Shown piece after piece: positions 51,061 to 59,041 of a DNA stretch of 64,000 nt (position 1 is the first letter of the stretch; every line of letters starts with the position of its first letter). The position numbers and the translations under genes were made by a program. This stretch comes from Hallerella sp964397425 (GTDB lineage Bacteria > Fibrobacterota > Fibrobacteria > Fibrobacterales > Fibrobacteraceae): contig CAYNID010000007.1 of the NCBI GenBank assembly GCA_964397425.1, forward strand, positions 1 to 64,000, read 5' to 3'. A model generated the notes under the pieces. It had not been told where the DNA came from. It made no database searches and worked only from the letters and a program-made list of their open reading frames with translations.

Positions 51061-51812
51061 ATGAAGAATAGAAATCCAGTTTTGATGGAAAAGCGCCTGC
51101 TGCTCCATTACCTCAAATACCTCAGAAAAGCACCCGTATATGGCGACTTTGATTTGCCAGAAATGTGTTGCAATACGTCAGTTCTACCGGACTACCTTGC
51201 GCTTTCTGCACAAAAGAAGGGATATCATCGTACGCCGTTTACAGCGATTACATTTTTCGAATACGATGATGTTTTTGATGGTCAACGAGGGTTGTACAAT
51301 GTCGTCTATTATGACAATAAACGGGATTTGGAAAAGTTCAAAAAACGTTTTCAAGGTGTTCGTTTTGCTATTTCTCCAGATTGCTCTCAATGTGGGGATG
51401 TCGACCATATAGAGAATCTTTATCGGCTGAAAAAAAATCAAGAATCATCTCGCTTTGGCTTAATCATGAAATGAACATGATTGTCATTCCTTTGATTACG
51501 TTCCCAAATTTGAAACATTTGGAACAAGTCTTGATGGGACTGAAAAATTGCAGCGTGGTGGCATTCAGCACAAAGGGTTATGTCGACGATGTAGAAGAAA
51601 GAAAGATTCTCATAGAAGCTGTAAAAAGGACTGTTGATTATCTGGATTTAAAAGCCATTGTCGTTTACGATGTTTGCAAAGATAACCACGCTGTTGATGA
51701 AATCTTTGCATACGCTATTGAACGTGGAATCAAAGTTGTAGCACCTCCCAACATGCTAAAATCAAGGAATATGGTTTTAGCCGAAGAACGTCGGAGGCGA
51801 AAATGCGCGTAA
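51061..51812 (+). pseudogene. DUF4417-like gene with a frameshift in an A8 tract
   Basis: A strong AAGGAGG precedes the ATG at 51061. The first frame runs to 51474. The protein sense passes to the -1 frame at the A8 run 51430-51437: ...SPDCSQCGDVDHIENLYRLK then RIISLWLNHEMNMIVIPLIT, and on to 51812. Joined, the product is about 250 residues and matches what I know of DUF4417 proteins, found in phages and mobile elements, function unknown. One A too few explains it: A9 would be in frame. It may be a true mutation, a sequencing error or, less likely, programmed slippage. Base composition is AT-richer than the flanking chromosome. Confidence 0.6.
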
Positions 51813-51952
51813 CGACAACAAACAGAATTAGCGGTACTCGCGAAAGCTATTGGATTAGCTGGGAACAGTACGAAAATAAATTAAAAGTTGATGAAATTGA
51901 AGATGAGGTAGAACGTTTCTTTCGACAAATGCAGGAAGAAAAGCTTCAATGA
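51803..51952 (+). CDS. Small ORF (49 residues) in the toxin region
   Basis: The ATG overlaps the end of the DUF4417-like gene. The product (MRVTTTNRISGTRESYWISW then a charged helix VDEIEDEVERFFRQMQEEK) looks like a folded small protein or the N-terminal piece of a longer one. The TGA that ends it is followed in the same frame by an EndoU nuclease domain, so it might be the front part of a toxin gene that acquired a stop, or an unrelated neighbour in frame by chance (one in three). Confidence 0.45.
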   Translation: MRVTTTNRISGTRESYWISWEQYENKLKVDEIEDEVERFFRQMQEEKLQ

Positions 51953-52369
51953 CCTCATTCGGCAATTGGAGAATTAAACAACATTGACAATTTTACGCCC
52001 AACGCAATAAAACATATATTTGATGGTGAAGTTAATAAAAAAGGTTTGGCTGTAGGCTATCATTATGAAAACATAAGGAATACTGATGGTCAGACAATTC
52101 CATGGACAAAATCGTCCCCCGATTCAAATGGAGTGTATTCGGCGACGGTTTCTGTTCGAGGAATACAAAAAAAGACGAACACAACATTTTATCCTAAGAA
52201 TTGGAGTCCGCAGCAAGTTGTTGATATAATAAACGATGCTTATCGTAATAGAGAATATATGGAAGGTTCTGACAATCTTTATCGTGGTTCGGTCAAAGGA
52301 ATGACTATTATGATGAGATTAGATTCTGAAGGAAAAATAAAAACGGCATATCCCAAAAAAGGAAAATAA
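51953..52369 (+). pseudogene. EndoU-type nuclease toxin domain, 5'-truncated
   Basis: The frame reads SAIGELNNIDNFTPNAIKHI then FDGEVNKKGLAVGYHYENIR and onward through TTFYPKNWSPQQVVDIINDA to a TAA. This is the bacterial EndoU RNase pattern of polymorphic toxins, with the catalytic-histidine words KHIFDGEV and VGYHYE. It lacks any start codon before the domain; the first TTG (52046) would remove its beginning. It is thus a C-terminal toxin tip cut from its delivery protein, the usual form of an orphan toxin cassette. Domain identity is from motif reading. Confidence 0.65.
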
Positions 52370-52391
52370 GAATCTTGAATACAAGATTAGT

Positions 52392-52688
52392 TTGGAAAAC
52401 GACAAAGAACGGATGACTTTCATCTTTTCGAAAGAATTGAGGATTCTTACAACATTTCTCTATTGTGATGTTTCGGATTTTCCCGAGCATTATGTGGAAT
52501 CTATTGAAAGGGTTCTAAAATCGAAGACAACAGAGGAAATAAGTAGCAATATGTGCTATGCAAAAATAGGTCCAGAGGAAACATATATAGAAGACTTGTT
52601 TCCTGATGATGAAAAAGCTGAATGTTGTACTGTTAAAACATTAGATTTAAAGTCCTTGATTGAAGATTGGCTGGAAAAGAAAAAGTAG
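52392..52688 (+). CDS. Candidate immunity protein for the EndoU toxin
   Basis: 98 residues from a TTG at 52392 (or 91 from the ATG at 52413), 22 nt after the toxin stop. It is a small, soluble, acidic protein (IFSKELRILTTFLYCDVSDF then IERVLKSKTTEEISSN, ending VKTLDLKSLIEDWLEKKK). Position directly behind a toxin tip, size and acidity are those of contact-dependent-toxin immunity proteins. No family recognised with certainty. It could neutralise incoming EndoU toxins even if the local toxin is dead. Its end overlaps the next, convergent gene by 42 nt. Confidence 0.5.
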   Translation: MENDKERMTFIFSKELRILTTFLYCDVSDFPEHYVESIERVLKSKTTEEISSNMCYAKIGPEETYIEDLFPDDEKAECCTVKTLDLKSLIEDWLEKKK

Positions 52689-53372
52689 AAGAGTCCCTAT
52701 GGCCTCTTCAGGTTTTCCGCCCTTGATGTAATAGACTTCTGCGCCGATGCCTTGCCATTTCTTTGCGGTTGCGAGGTGTTGAACGTGACTTTTTTCCATG
52801 AGGTCGTAGGGGTAAGCGAGAAACTCTACGCAATCGATGGTGACGTCGCCATGGAATTGCTGCTCCAGGTAGCAGATGTTATCGTTGCGGAAGTTTTCCT
52901 TGTTTGCTGTCTGAGTGCTTTTTGGGGGAAGGTGGAGTTCTCCTATGTCGTCGTAGGAAACTGCCTTTGGGTCGGTGACGAGGCTTGGCTGGTAATGTTC
53001 GCCGAGGGAGTCTCCTGCGGTCCATGTGTAGGTGATGCGGTCTTTCTTGAAAAGTACGGTGATATTTCCGCATTGTCGCTCTGGATTGAGGGGATTGTAT
53101 TCCCGCAGTTTGTCGCGGTTAAGTAGGTTTCCGTACTTTTCGTATAGCCAAATTTCAAGCTGGTTGCTCTTTTCCCTGGAGTCCTGGGCTGGGCCGATGT
53201 AACTGCCGGCGCTGTTGGTTTCAAATGTGTTCTTGAAATGGCTGTTGAATACCTTCTCCAATATGTCGTCGTTGATGAGCATGCCAAAGTCATGCTTTTC
53301 GAAAAGGTCGCGCATGGTGGCTTCAATTTCTGTGGCGTATTTCTTGGTGGCGCTTCCGTAATTGTGCGACAT
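52647..53372 (-). pseudogene. C-terminal fragment of a possible phage-linked toxin protein (DUF3626-like)
   Basis: 241 residues from the first ATG (53372). The frame stays open upstream to a TAA near 53457 with sensible protein (TIKGSELPETLENLDKAIKK) but no start codon, which indicates loss of the 5' part. Words such as SHFKNTFETNSAGSYIGP, EKYGNL, CGNITVLFKKDRITYTWTAG and DSLGEHYQPS recall DUF3626-type domains found behind phage head-morphogenesis proteins. The final residues (LLLFLFQPIFNQGL) overlap the immunity gene and look unlike the rest, so the 3' end may be altered too. Function uncertain. Confidence 0.4.
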
Positions 53373-53753
53373 TTCGTACTTCTTTATGGCCTTGTCGAGA
53401 TTTTCGAGAGTCTCGGGGAGTTCGCTTCCCTTGATAGTCTTGAGTGTTTTCTTTTTTTAGGTGATCTAAACTAATTCGTTGAGTCCTCAAAATGAGCTAG
53501 GCTGTTTCCTTCATCGTTTCAAAATATAACTTGCGTTTTCAACTAACAGTTTGTGCTTTAGTTGGAAATGGAAGAAACGTGCTTTTCAAAATTGGATTCC
53601 TTGCTTATTCAAAACGGTGGATTCATTACACTTTTTTACGCTATTAAAAGATAATCCGACTTATACCAAAAAAAATTTCAAATAAAGAAGACGGATGGTC
53701 GTAATTGAGTGTATATTTGGATAGTCTATTAAAACTATCTTTAGGAGGTTGCA
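53373..53753. other. Gap with no intact gene
   Basis: 381 nt. The left 85 nt continue the open frame of the start-less fragment. Around 53540-53565, CAACTAA and TTAGTTG form a short hairpin. The right end holds the promoter element of the zinc-ribbon gene. The stretch is AT-rich compared with the chromosome. Nothing else seen. Confidence 0.5.
53712..53719 (+). promoter_or_regulatory. TAnnTTTG promoter element of the zinc-ribbon gene
   Basis: TATATTTG stands 34 nt before the ATG at 53754. Predicted transcription starts about 53723, giving a leader that holds AGGAGG. Even in the accessory island the same promoter element is used. Confidence 0.6.
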
Positions 53754-54122
53754 ATGTTTTGCCCTAAATGCGGTAAAGAATATAGTGAAGAATCTGCGAA
53801 ATTCTGTTCTTCATGCGGTCACAATTTTGGTGGTCCCGTTTCAAATACTTCAACACAGACGCCTTCAATGCAAAATACAAACCTTGAAATAGAAGTTCAA
53901 AAAAAATCGCTAGCGATTGCAGGTCTATTAAACTTGTTGATTCCTGGTGCGGGATACTTTTATGTAGCTAAACCTGTTTGGGGAATAATTCTTGTGGTTG
54001 CAACGACGGTTGCGTTGTTCTACTCTCCTGCTTCTGTTACTGCTCTTTATCTTCTTTCGATTGTGGGCTCTATTTACTATGCCGATAAGTACAATAAAAA
54101 ATTACTGGAAGAGGCTTTGTAG
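53754..54122 (+). CDS. Zinc-ribbon membrane protein
   Basis: 122 residues with a strong AGGAGG. An N-terminal zinc ribbon (C3, C6, C18, C21: FCPKCGK and FCSSCGH) is followed by a Ser/Thr/Gln linker, then two or three membrane segments (SLAIAGLLNLLIPGAGYFYV and IILVVATTVALFYSPAS), resembling TM2-type modules. Proteins of this layout are widespread and of unknown function. It sits alone between two decayed or accessory genes. The start is secure; the role is not. Confidence 0.7.
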   Translation: MFCPKCGKEYSEESAKFCSSCGHNFGGPVSNTSTQTPSMQNTNLEIEVQKKSLAIAGLLNLLIPGAGYFYVAKPVWGIILVVATTVALFYSPASVTALYLLSIVGSIYYADKYNKKLLEEAL

Positions 54123-54140
54123 GACTATTCCTGTAAATGA

Positions 54141-54165
54141 GACCCGCCGTCACAACTGGCGGGTC
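54141..54165. terminator. Hairpin between convergent genes
   Basis: GACCCGCC (54141-54148) and GGCGGGTC (54158-54165) form an 8-bp GC-rich stem with a 9-nt loop, between the zinc-ribbon gene and the GIY-YIG-like gene. No strong T tract follows on either strand, so termination is plausible but weak. Confidence 0.4.
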
Positions 54166-54193
54166 AAACAACAGCCAAAGCGACGTCGTTTTT

Positions 54194-54991
54194 TTAGATT
54201 AAAACTTCCCAAGAATTGTCTGAACAACTGACAGGTGCACGAAGTCCCCATGGACCTTTCCCGTATTTGCGGAAGAGTTTATACTCTAATTCCTTACATT
54301 TACATACAGGGCAACATTGCCATGAAACAAGGATTGAATCTCGATTTTCAGGAGAGATAGACCAATAGTCATGCTGGCGGGCTCTATCGTCGTAATTCAG
54401 TGAGTAATACTGCTGCAGTCGCCAATGCACCCCTTGACCATAGGCTGCACGGCCGCACTTCATGACATTTCCATTAAGGTAAAGAACATACACGCCTGTG
54501 ATGGAATCGGCTTGTGAAACTGCTTGGGCGAGGGGGACTTTTTTTGCATACTGAAAGTCCCTGGGCTTTAAATTGGTTCCGGACTTATCGCGTTCCAGTT
54601 CTGAATCTGTGCGGCGGTTCTTGATGGTCCCTTTTGCCTTTGCTACCTGGGCTTTGGCGTTCTGCAGTTTTTCCGTATTAACTCCTGGGTGTTTCTTTTC
54701 GAATTCCTTAATGCATTTCTCCCGTTTTTCAATTAACTCATAGCGTCTTTGTGCCGCTTTTTCCATAGAAGCGCGCATGGTTCCTCCGTCGGCATGTGAG
54801 TATTCCTTTGCTTCTTTCCCCCAAATTTTTCGTGTTGCATTATATCCTGCAGATTTTGCAGAATGGCCTAACTTGGCAAGAGGTTTGCAACTTGATGCCG
54901 ATCCGAATTCTTCTACAACTTCAGCAGCAACACCTGCTGCTCCTGTAACAGCTGAAGCTGCAACTTTTCCGAGAAATTTTAAAAGACCCAT
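54194..54991 (-). CDS. GIY-YIG-like protein with hydrophobic N terminus
   Basis: 265 residues; AGAAGGAG precedes the ATG. A short Gly/Ala-rich N-terminal segment (MGLLKFLGKVAASAVTGAAG) could be membrane-active. A charged helical middle (about 70-140) follows. Residues about 163-240 recall the GIY-YIG nuclease fold: TGVYVLYLNG (GIY), MKCGRA (YIG), R191 in HWRLQQY and E236 in KELEYKLF, with a CxC pair nearby. If active it would nick or cut DNA. The layout of helical carrier plus C-terminal nuclease resembles an effector, but no delivery marker is visible. Confidence 0.5.
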   Translation of the reverse strand: MGLLKFLGKVAASAVTGAAGVAAEVVEEFGSASSCKPLAKLGHSAKSAGYNATRKIWGKEAKEYSHADGGTMRASMEKAAQRRYELIEKREKCIKEFEKKHPGVNTEKLQNAKAQVAKAKGTIKNRRTDSELERDKSGTNLKPRDFQYAKKVPLAQAVSQADSITGVYVLYLNGNVMKCGRAAYGQGVHWRLQQYYSLNYDDRARQHDYWSISPENRDSILVSWQCCPVCKCKELEYKLFRKYGKGPWGLRAPVSCSDNSWEVLI

Positions 54992-55115
54992 AAAATACTC
55001 CTTCTAAATAGGTCTAAGAAGGAATATATCAAAAAAATCTGCAACTCTATAAAGATACTTTTATGGTCTTTTATTTGAACAGATTCATCCTTCTTGCTTT
55101 CCCGTCAGTCCAGCC

Positions 55116-55147
55116 TGTAATCCTCCCTTAAAAAAAGGAGGATTACA
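55116..55147 (+). other. Perfect hairpin in the 54992-55383 gap, enclosing a ribosome-binding site
   Basis: TGTAATCCTCC (55116-55126) pairs perfectly with GGAGGATTACA (55137-55147) across a 10-nt A-rich loop. The right arm is a textbook AAGGAGG site with an ATG 7 nt later, but that frame (MEYERKVLFWKW) stops after 12 codons; a second ATG at 55154 opens 77 codons of unconvincing composition. The 392-nt gap otherwise holds nothing I can assign. It may be the control leader of a lost gene or a terminator. Confidence 0.4.
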
Positions 55148-55383
55148 TGGAATATGAGCGAAAAGTTCTTTTTTGGAAATGGTGAACTTCTTCAAAGGTT
55201 GCAAAAAGCCTGTTCCCATCGTCATATTCTTCTGAGGTTTTACGGAAAACGCCGTTGTCGCAAATTCTGCAAAGGCGGTGCCGCTTTGCTCGAAAAATTC
55301 TCTTTAACGTGTGGGAAATCTTTTCATTTTCCCCTGATGGAAAACTTTTTTCTGAAGGCTGAGTCGCCTTGTACCGGAATCCG

Positions 55384-56502
55384 TTAATTCGTTTGAATTT
55401 TGCGTTCCTTTTCCCAAGAAAGCATCTTTTGAATCAGCAGCTGTTTGAGCGCTTCCATGCCGATGTTTTCCTTGGCGCTGATTTGGAGGGCGCCCGGGTA
55501 ATGTTCTAGCAGTTCTTTTCGCCGTTCCGGGCTTGCGCTTTCCGCTTTGTTGAAGGCGATGATGCGGGGCGTTTCCGGGAGGACAAGACCTTCTAAAATT
55601 TTATGGGTGATTTCAAGATGTTCTTCGTAGTCGTTCGCGGTGGCGTCGACGACGTTTAATAGGCAATGTGCATTGCTCGCTGCGCCGAGGGTGCTTTTGA
55701 ACGTGTCAATCAAGTGGTGGGGAAGTTTGCGGATGAATCCGACGGTATCCGAGAGCAAAATGAATTTTCCGTCACCGACGTAAAGCTTGCGCATGGTGCT
55801 GTCCAGGGTGGCGAACGGCTGGTCTTTCACATAAACATCGCTGGACGTTAAGCGGTTGGTCAGCGTACTTTTCCCGGCGTTCGTGTATCCGACGATGCCT
55901 ACTTGAAAAATGTCTTCCCGGCGTGCCGCTTGCCGTTCTCGGGCGGATTCTATTTTGACCAGTTTCTTTTTCAGTTCCTGAATTTTTTTGTGGATTATCC
56001 GCCGGTCTGTTTCAAGCTGGGTCTCTCCGGGGCCGTTCATGCCGATGCCGCGTCCGCCCGCTTGTCTTGAAAGGTGAGTCCAGGCGTGGGTGAGCCGCGG
56101 AACCAAGTATTGCAGCTGGGCTACTTCGACCATGAGACGGCTTTCCGCGGTCACGGCGTGTTTTGCGAAAATGTCGAGAATGATGCCTGTGCGGTCTAAG
56201 ACTTTGATGCCGGGAAGGCGTTTTTCCAAATTGCGCACTTGAGAACCGGAAAGGTCTTCGTCGAAAATGAGGAGGCCTGCTCCATCGTCTTCTAAAGCCT
56301 GTTGGATTTCGGAAACTTTTCCCTCTCCGATAAGAGTCGCGGGGTTGAAAGCCTGGACACGTTGTAAAAAAGTCCGCGTTATAATGGCGCCGGCTGTTTC
56401 CGCAAGGCGTTTCAATTCGGCGAGATGTTCTTCGGCGGTGGACTTTTTTTGCCGTGGTGTGACAATTCCAACGAGGATGGCTTTTTCTATTGGTCGGTTC
56501 AT
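55384..56502 (-). CDS. hflX: GTPase HflX
   Basis: 372 residues from the ATG at 56502. The N-terminal HflX domain (VQAFNPATLIGEGKVSEI) and glycine-rich linker (GGRGIGMNGPGETQLETDRR) precede a G domain: G1 GYTNAGKSTLTNRL, G3 DTVGFIRKLP, G4 NKAE. HflX splits stalled or hibernating 70S ribosomes under stress. The start codon lies only 9 nt past the stem of a terminator that ends the upstream gene, with no Shine-Dalgarno sequence. Its expression therefore needs read-through or a promoter within the terminator region. Confidence 0.95.
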   Translation of the reverse strand: MNRPIEKAILVGIVTPRQKKSTAEEHLAELKRLAETAGAIITRTFLQRVQAFNPATLIGEGKVSEIQQALEDDGAGLLIFDEDLSGSQVRNLEKRLPGIKVLDRTGIILDIFAKHAVTAESRLMVEVAQLQYLVPRLTHAWTHLSRQAGGRGIGMNGPGETQLETDRRIIHKKIQELKKKLVKIESARERQAARREDIFQVGIVGYTNAGKSTLTNRLTSSDVYVKDQPFATLDSTMRKLYVGDGKFILLSDTVGFIRKLPHHLIDTFKSTLGAASNAHCLLNVVDATANDYEEHLEITHKILEGLVLPETPRIIAFNKAESASPERRKELLEHYPGALQISAKENIGMEALKQLLIQKMLSWEKERKIQTN

Positions 56503-56505
56503 AAT

Positions 56506-56534
56506 AAAAAAGACACGCAATTGAAATGCGTGTC
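56506..56534 (-). terminator. Terminator of the repeat-rich membrane protein, abutting hflX
   Basis: GACACGCA and TGCGTGTC (56512-56519 with 56527-56534) form an 8-bp stem with a 7-nt loop, followed on the minus strand by T6 (56511-56506). The hflX ATG begins three bases after the T run. Confidence 0.85.
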
Positions 56535-56555
56535 CCTTTGAAAGAAGTTTGGAAA

Positions 56556-57236
56556 TCAGTCCTTGCCGGTGAAGATGATGACAAGAACGCTCGCGATGAA
56601 GGCGGCGCTGACGATGATGAATTCGAGCGGATTTTCCATGATGGTCTGGCCGGCGGTGCGCGGTTCGGAAGAAGTTTCCGATTTGGGTTCCGCCTTGGCA
56701 GTGTCGGCAGCGACAGAAGCTGTGTCCACCGCGGCGACTTTGGCAGTATCCGCTTTGGCGGTGTCAGCCGGAACGGCTTTGGCTTCGAGAACTTCGGCGG
56801 TGTCCGCTGTGGCGACTTCGGCGGTTTTCACCGTGTCCGTCTTGGCGGAATCTGAGGCAACTGCGACTGTGGAGTCCGCATTGACAGTTTCTGCGACTTT
56901 TGCCGTGTCCGCTTTGGCGGAATCGGTGGCGACTGCGGCGGCGGAGTCCGCTTTGACGACTTCAGCTGCTTTCGCTGTATCCGCCGTGGCGGCAGTCGCT
57001 GCGGAATCGGTCTTTACGGCTTCAGCTGGTTTTGCAGAATCCGCTTTGGCGACTTCGGCTGCTTTCGCGGTGTCCACTTTGGCTGTTTCGGTTTGCGCGG
57101 AGTCCGTTTTTACGACTTCGGCGGTTTTTGCCGTGTCCGCTTTGGCGGGGGCGGCTGCGGCAGCCGGAGCGGTTTCTGCGGCAAAGGCGAATGCGGAAAC
57201 CATCATTGCAGCCAGGAGAGTTGTCTTCAGTTTCAT
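56556..57236 (-). CDS. Secreted Ala/Asp/Lys-repeat protein with C-terminal membrane helix
   Basis: 226 residues from the ATG at 57236 (AAAAGGAA upstream); the longer frame to 57377 lies before the promoter. A signal peptide (MKLKTTLLAAMMVSAFAFA) precedes about 150 residues of imperfect repeats of the type ADTAKxAEVxKADS, rich in Ala, Lys, Asp and Thr. Then comes PRTAGQTIMENPLEF and a final helix IIVSAAFIASVLVIIFTG. The repeats are unlike those of the porin at 45-47 kb but similar in style, and both could be extended spacers across the periplasm. No known family. Confidence 0.7.
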   Translation of the reverse strand: MKLKTTLLAAMMVSAFAFAAETAPAAAAAPAKADTAKTAEVVKTDSAQTETAKVDTAKAAEVAKADSAKPAEAVKTDSAATAATADTAKAAEVVKADSAAAVATDSAKADTAKVAETVNADSTVAVASDSAKTDTVKTAEVATADTAEVLEAKAVPADTAKADTAKVAAVDTASVAADTAKAEPKSETSSEPRTAGQTIMENPLEFIIVSAAFIASVLVIIFTGKD

Positions 57237-57292
57237 TGTGTCGTTCCTTTTTTTTGATAAAATCGGGGGCAGCGTTGCTGCCAAATCCGTTT

Positions 57293-57300
57293 CAAAAATA
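57293..57300 (-). promoter_or_regulatory. TAnnTTTG promoter element of the repeat-rich membrane protein
   Basis: The minus strand reads TATTTTTG, 56 nt before the ATG at 57236. It predicts a leader of about 50 nt and explains why the in-frame codons upstream to 57377 should not be translated. Confidence 0.5.
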
Positions 57301-57390
57301 ACTCTTCTGCTTGGATTGTGACGAAAAAATTTTCCGAAATGCGGGAAAATTCTATCTTCTAAGGGCATAATCCCCAAAAAAGAGGTTTCT

Positions 57391-59028
57391 ATGGCATTTC
57401 AGTATGAAGCGACAGTTCAACACGGTGCAGATTCTACCGAATACGTCCTTTTGGGCAAAGAAGGTGTTTCCGTTTCCGAATTCGAAGGCAAAAAAGTCCT
57501 CAAAGTATCCAAGGAAGCGTTGACCAAAGTGGCGCAGGCCGCGTTTGAAGAAGTGGAATTTTGTCTCCGTCCATCGCACACCGCCAAAGTGGCGAAAATT
57601 CTCCAGGATCCGGAAGCGAGCGACAACGATAAATTTGTCGCGTTGACAATGCTCAAGAACGCATCTGTCGCCGCCAAGGGAATCCTTCCGTTTTGCCAGG
57701 ATACGGGAACGGCTATCGCCATCGTCCACAAGGGACAGCAGGTCTGGACGGGATGCGATGACATGGAAGCTCTTTCCGAAGGCATTTACAATGCGTTCAC
57801 GGGGAAAAATTTGCGCTACAGCCAGATAGCCCCGCTTTCCATGTACCAGGAAAAAAATACGGGTTGCAACTTGCCCGCCCAGATTGATGTTTACGCCGAA
57901 GAAGGCGCGGACATGAAGTTCCTTTTTGTGGCGAAAGGAGGCGGATCTGCCAACAAGACTTATTACTGGCCGATGACAAAAGCGCTCCTCAACCCGAAGT
58001 CCCTTGAAAAGTTCTTGAGCGAAAAAATTAAGACTTTGGGAACTGCGGCGTGTCCTCCGTATCATTTGGCGATTGTCATTGGCGGCACCTCTGCCGAAAT
58101 GAACACGCACACGGTCAAGCTTGCCAGCTGCGGATATTTGGATGATATTCCCACATCCGGCAGCGAAGGCGGTCGGATGTTCCGCGATTTGGAAATGGAA
58201 GAAAAGGTGTTGCACATGTGCCAGAAAACGGGTATTGGCGCGCAATTCGGTGGCAAATACTTTGTGCACGATGTCCGGGTCATCCGTTGTCCGCGCCATG
58301 CGGCCAGCTGCCCCGTATCGATTGGAGTTTCCTGTTCTGCGGACCGCAACATCAAAGCCAAAATTGACGAAAACGGCATCTGGCTTGAAAAAATGGAACA
58401 TCATCCCGAAAAGTATATTCCGGAAGGAGACGTTGTCCATTTGGCGCCGGCAGTGGAAATCGATTTGGACCGCCCGATGAAAGACGTGTTGGCGGATCTT
58501 TCCAAATACCCGGTGAAGACGCGCCTGAACCTCCGGGGGACGATGATTGTCGCTCGGGATATGGCCCATGCGAAGATTGCGGAAATATTCGACAAGCAAG
58601 AACGCGACGAGGCTCTTTCTGACGAAGAAAAAACGGTCCTCAAGGCGGTTTCCGATCATCCGATTTATTATGCGGGGCCGGCGAAAACGCCGGAAGGCAT
58701 GCCCACGGGAAGCTTTGGCCCGACGACGGCGAACCGGATGGACCCTTACGTGATGCGCTTCCAGGAAAAGGGCGCCTCGATGATCATGGTCGCCAAGGGA
58801 AACCGCTCCCAGGATGTGACCGACGCTTGCAAGAAATACGGCGGATTCTTCCTCGGTTCCATCGGCGGTCCGGCGGCCATCCTTGCGGAGCAGAACATCC
58901 TGTCGAACGATATCGTCGCCTTCCCGGAATTGGGCATGGAAGCGATTCGGAAAATCACCATCAAGGATTTCCCGGCTTTCATCTTGGTCGACGACAAGGG
59001 AAACAATTTCTTCGACGGACTCATTTAA
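57391..59028 (+). CDS. fumA: Fumarate hydratase, class I (iron-sulfur)
   Basis: 545 residues, single-chain class I fumarase. The N-terminal cluster domain shows cysteines in ILPFCQDTGTA, LASCGYLDD or TAACPPYH, and the motif GGGSANKTYYW. The C-terminal beta domain carries GPAKTPEGMPTGSFGPTTANRMD. It interconverts fumarate and malate. In a succinate-producing anaerobe it would run toward fumarate in the reductive branch. GAGG precedes the ATG. The hisH gene begins 13 nt after it, so one transcript may carry both. Confidence 0.94.
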   Translation: MAFQYEATVQHGADSTEYVLLGKEGVSVSEFEGKKVLKVSKEALTKVAQAAFEEVEFCLRPSHTAKVAKILQDPEASDNDKFVALTMLKNASVAAKGILPFCQDTGTAIAIVHKGQQVWTGCDDMEALSEGIYNAFTGKNLRYSQIAPLSMYQEKNTGCNLPAQIDVYAEEGADMKFLFVAKGGGSANKTYYWPMTKALLNPKSLEKFLSEKIKTLGTAACPPYHLAIVIGGTSAEMNTHTVKLASCGYLDDIPTSGSEGGRMFRDLEMEEKVLHMCQKTGIGAQFGGKYFVHDVRVIRCPRHAASCPVSIGVSCSADRNIKAKIDENGIWLEKMEHHPEKYIPEGDVVHLAPAVEIDLDRPMKDVLADLSKYPVKTRLNLRGTMIVARDMAHAKIAEIFDKQERDEALSDEEKTVLKAVSDHPIYYAGPAKTPEGMPTGSFGPTTANRMDPYVMRFQEKGASMIMVAKGNRSQDVTDACKKYGGFFLGSIGGPAAILAEQNILSNDIVAFPELGMEAIRKITIKDFPAFILVDDKGNNFFDGLI

Positions 59029-59041
59029 GAAAAGGCGTTCC

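Noticed and set aside
51427..51440. Programmed -1 ribosomal frameshift in the DUF4417-like gene
   Set aside because: The zero-frame codons are CTG AAA AAA AAT, so no optimal A-AAA-AAA or A-AAA-AAG heptamer is in the right phase and no downstream stem or upstream SD stimulator is obvious. A lost A is simpler. Not excluded, so reported as a frameshift only.
55154..55387. 77-codon frame after the hairpin at 55116
   Set aside because: Its start has no free ribosome-binding site at the right distance, its composition is unlike a folded protein, and it overlaps the end of hflX.
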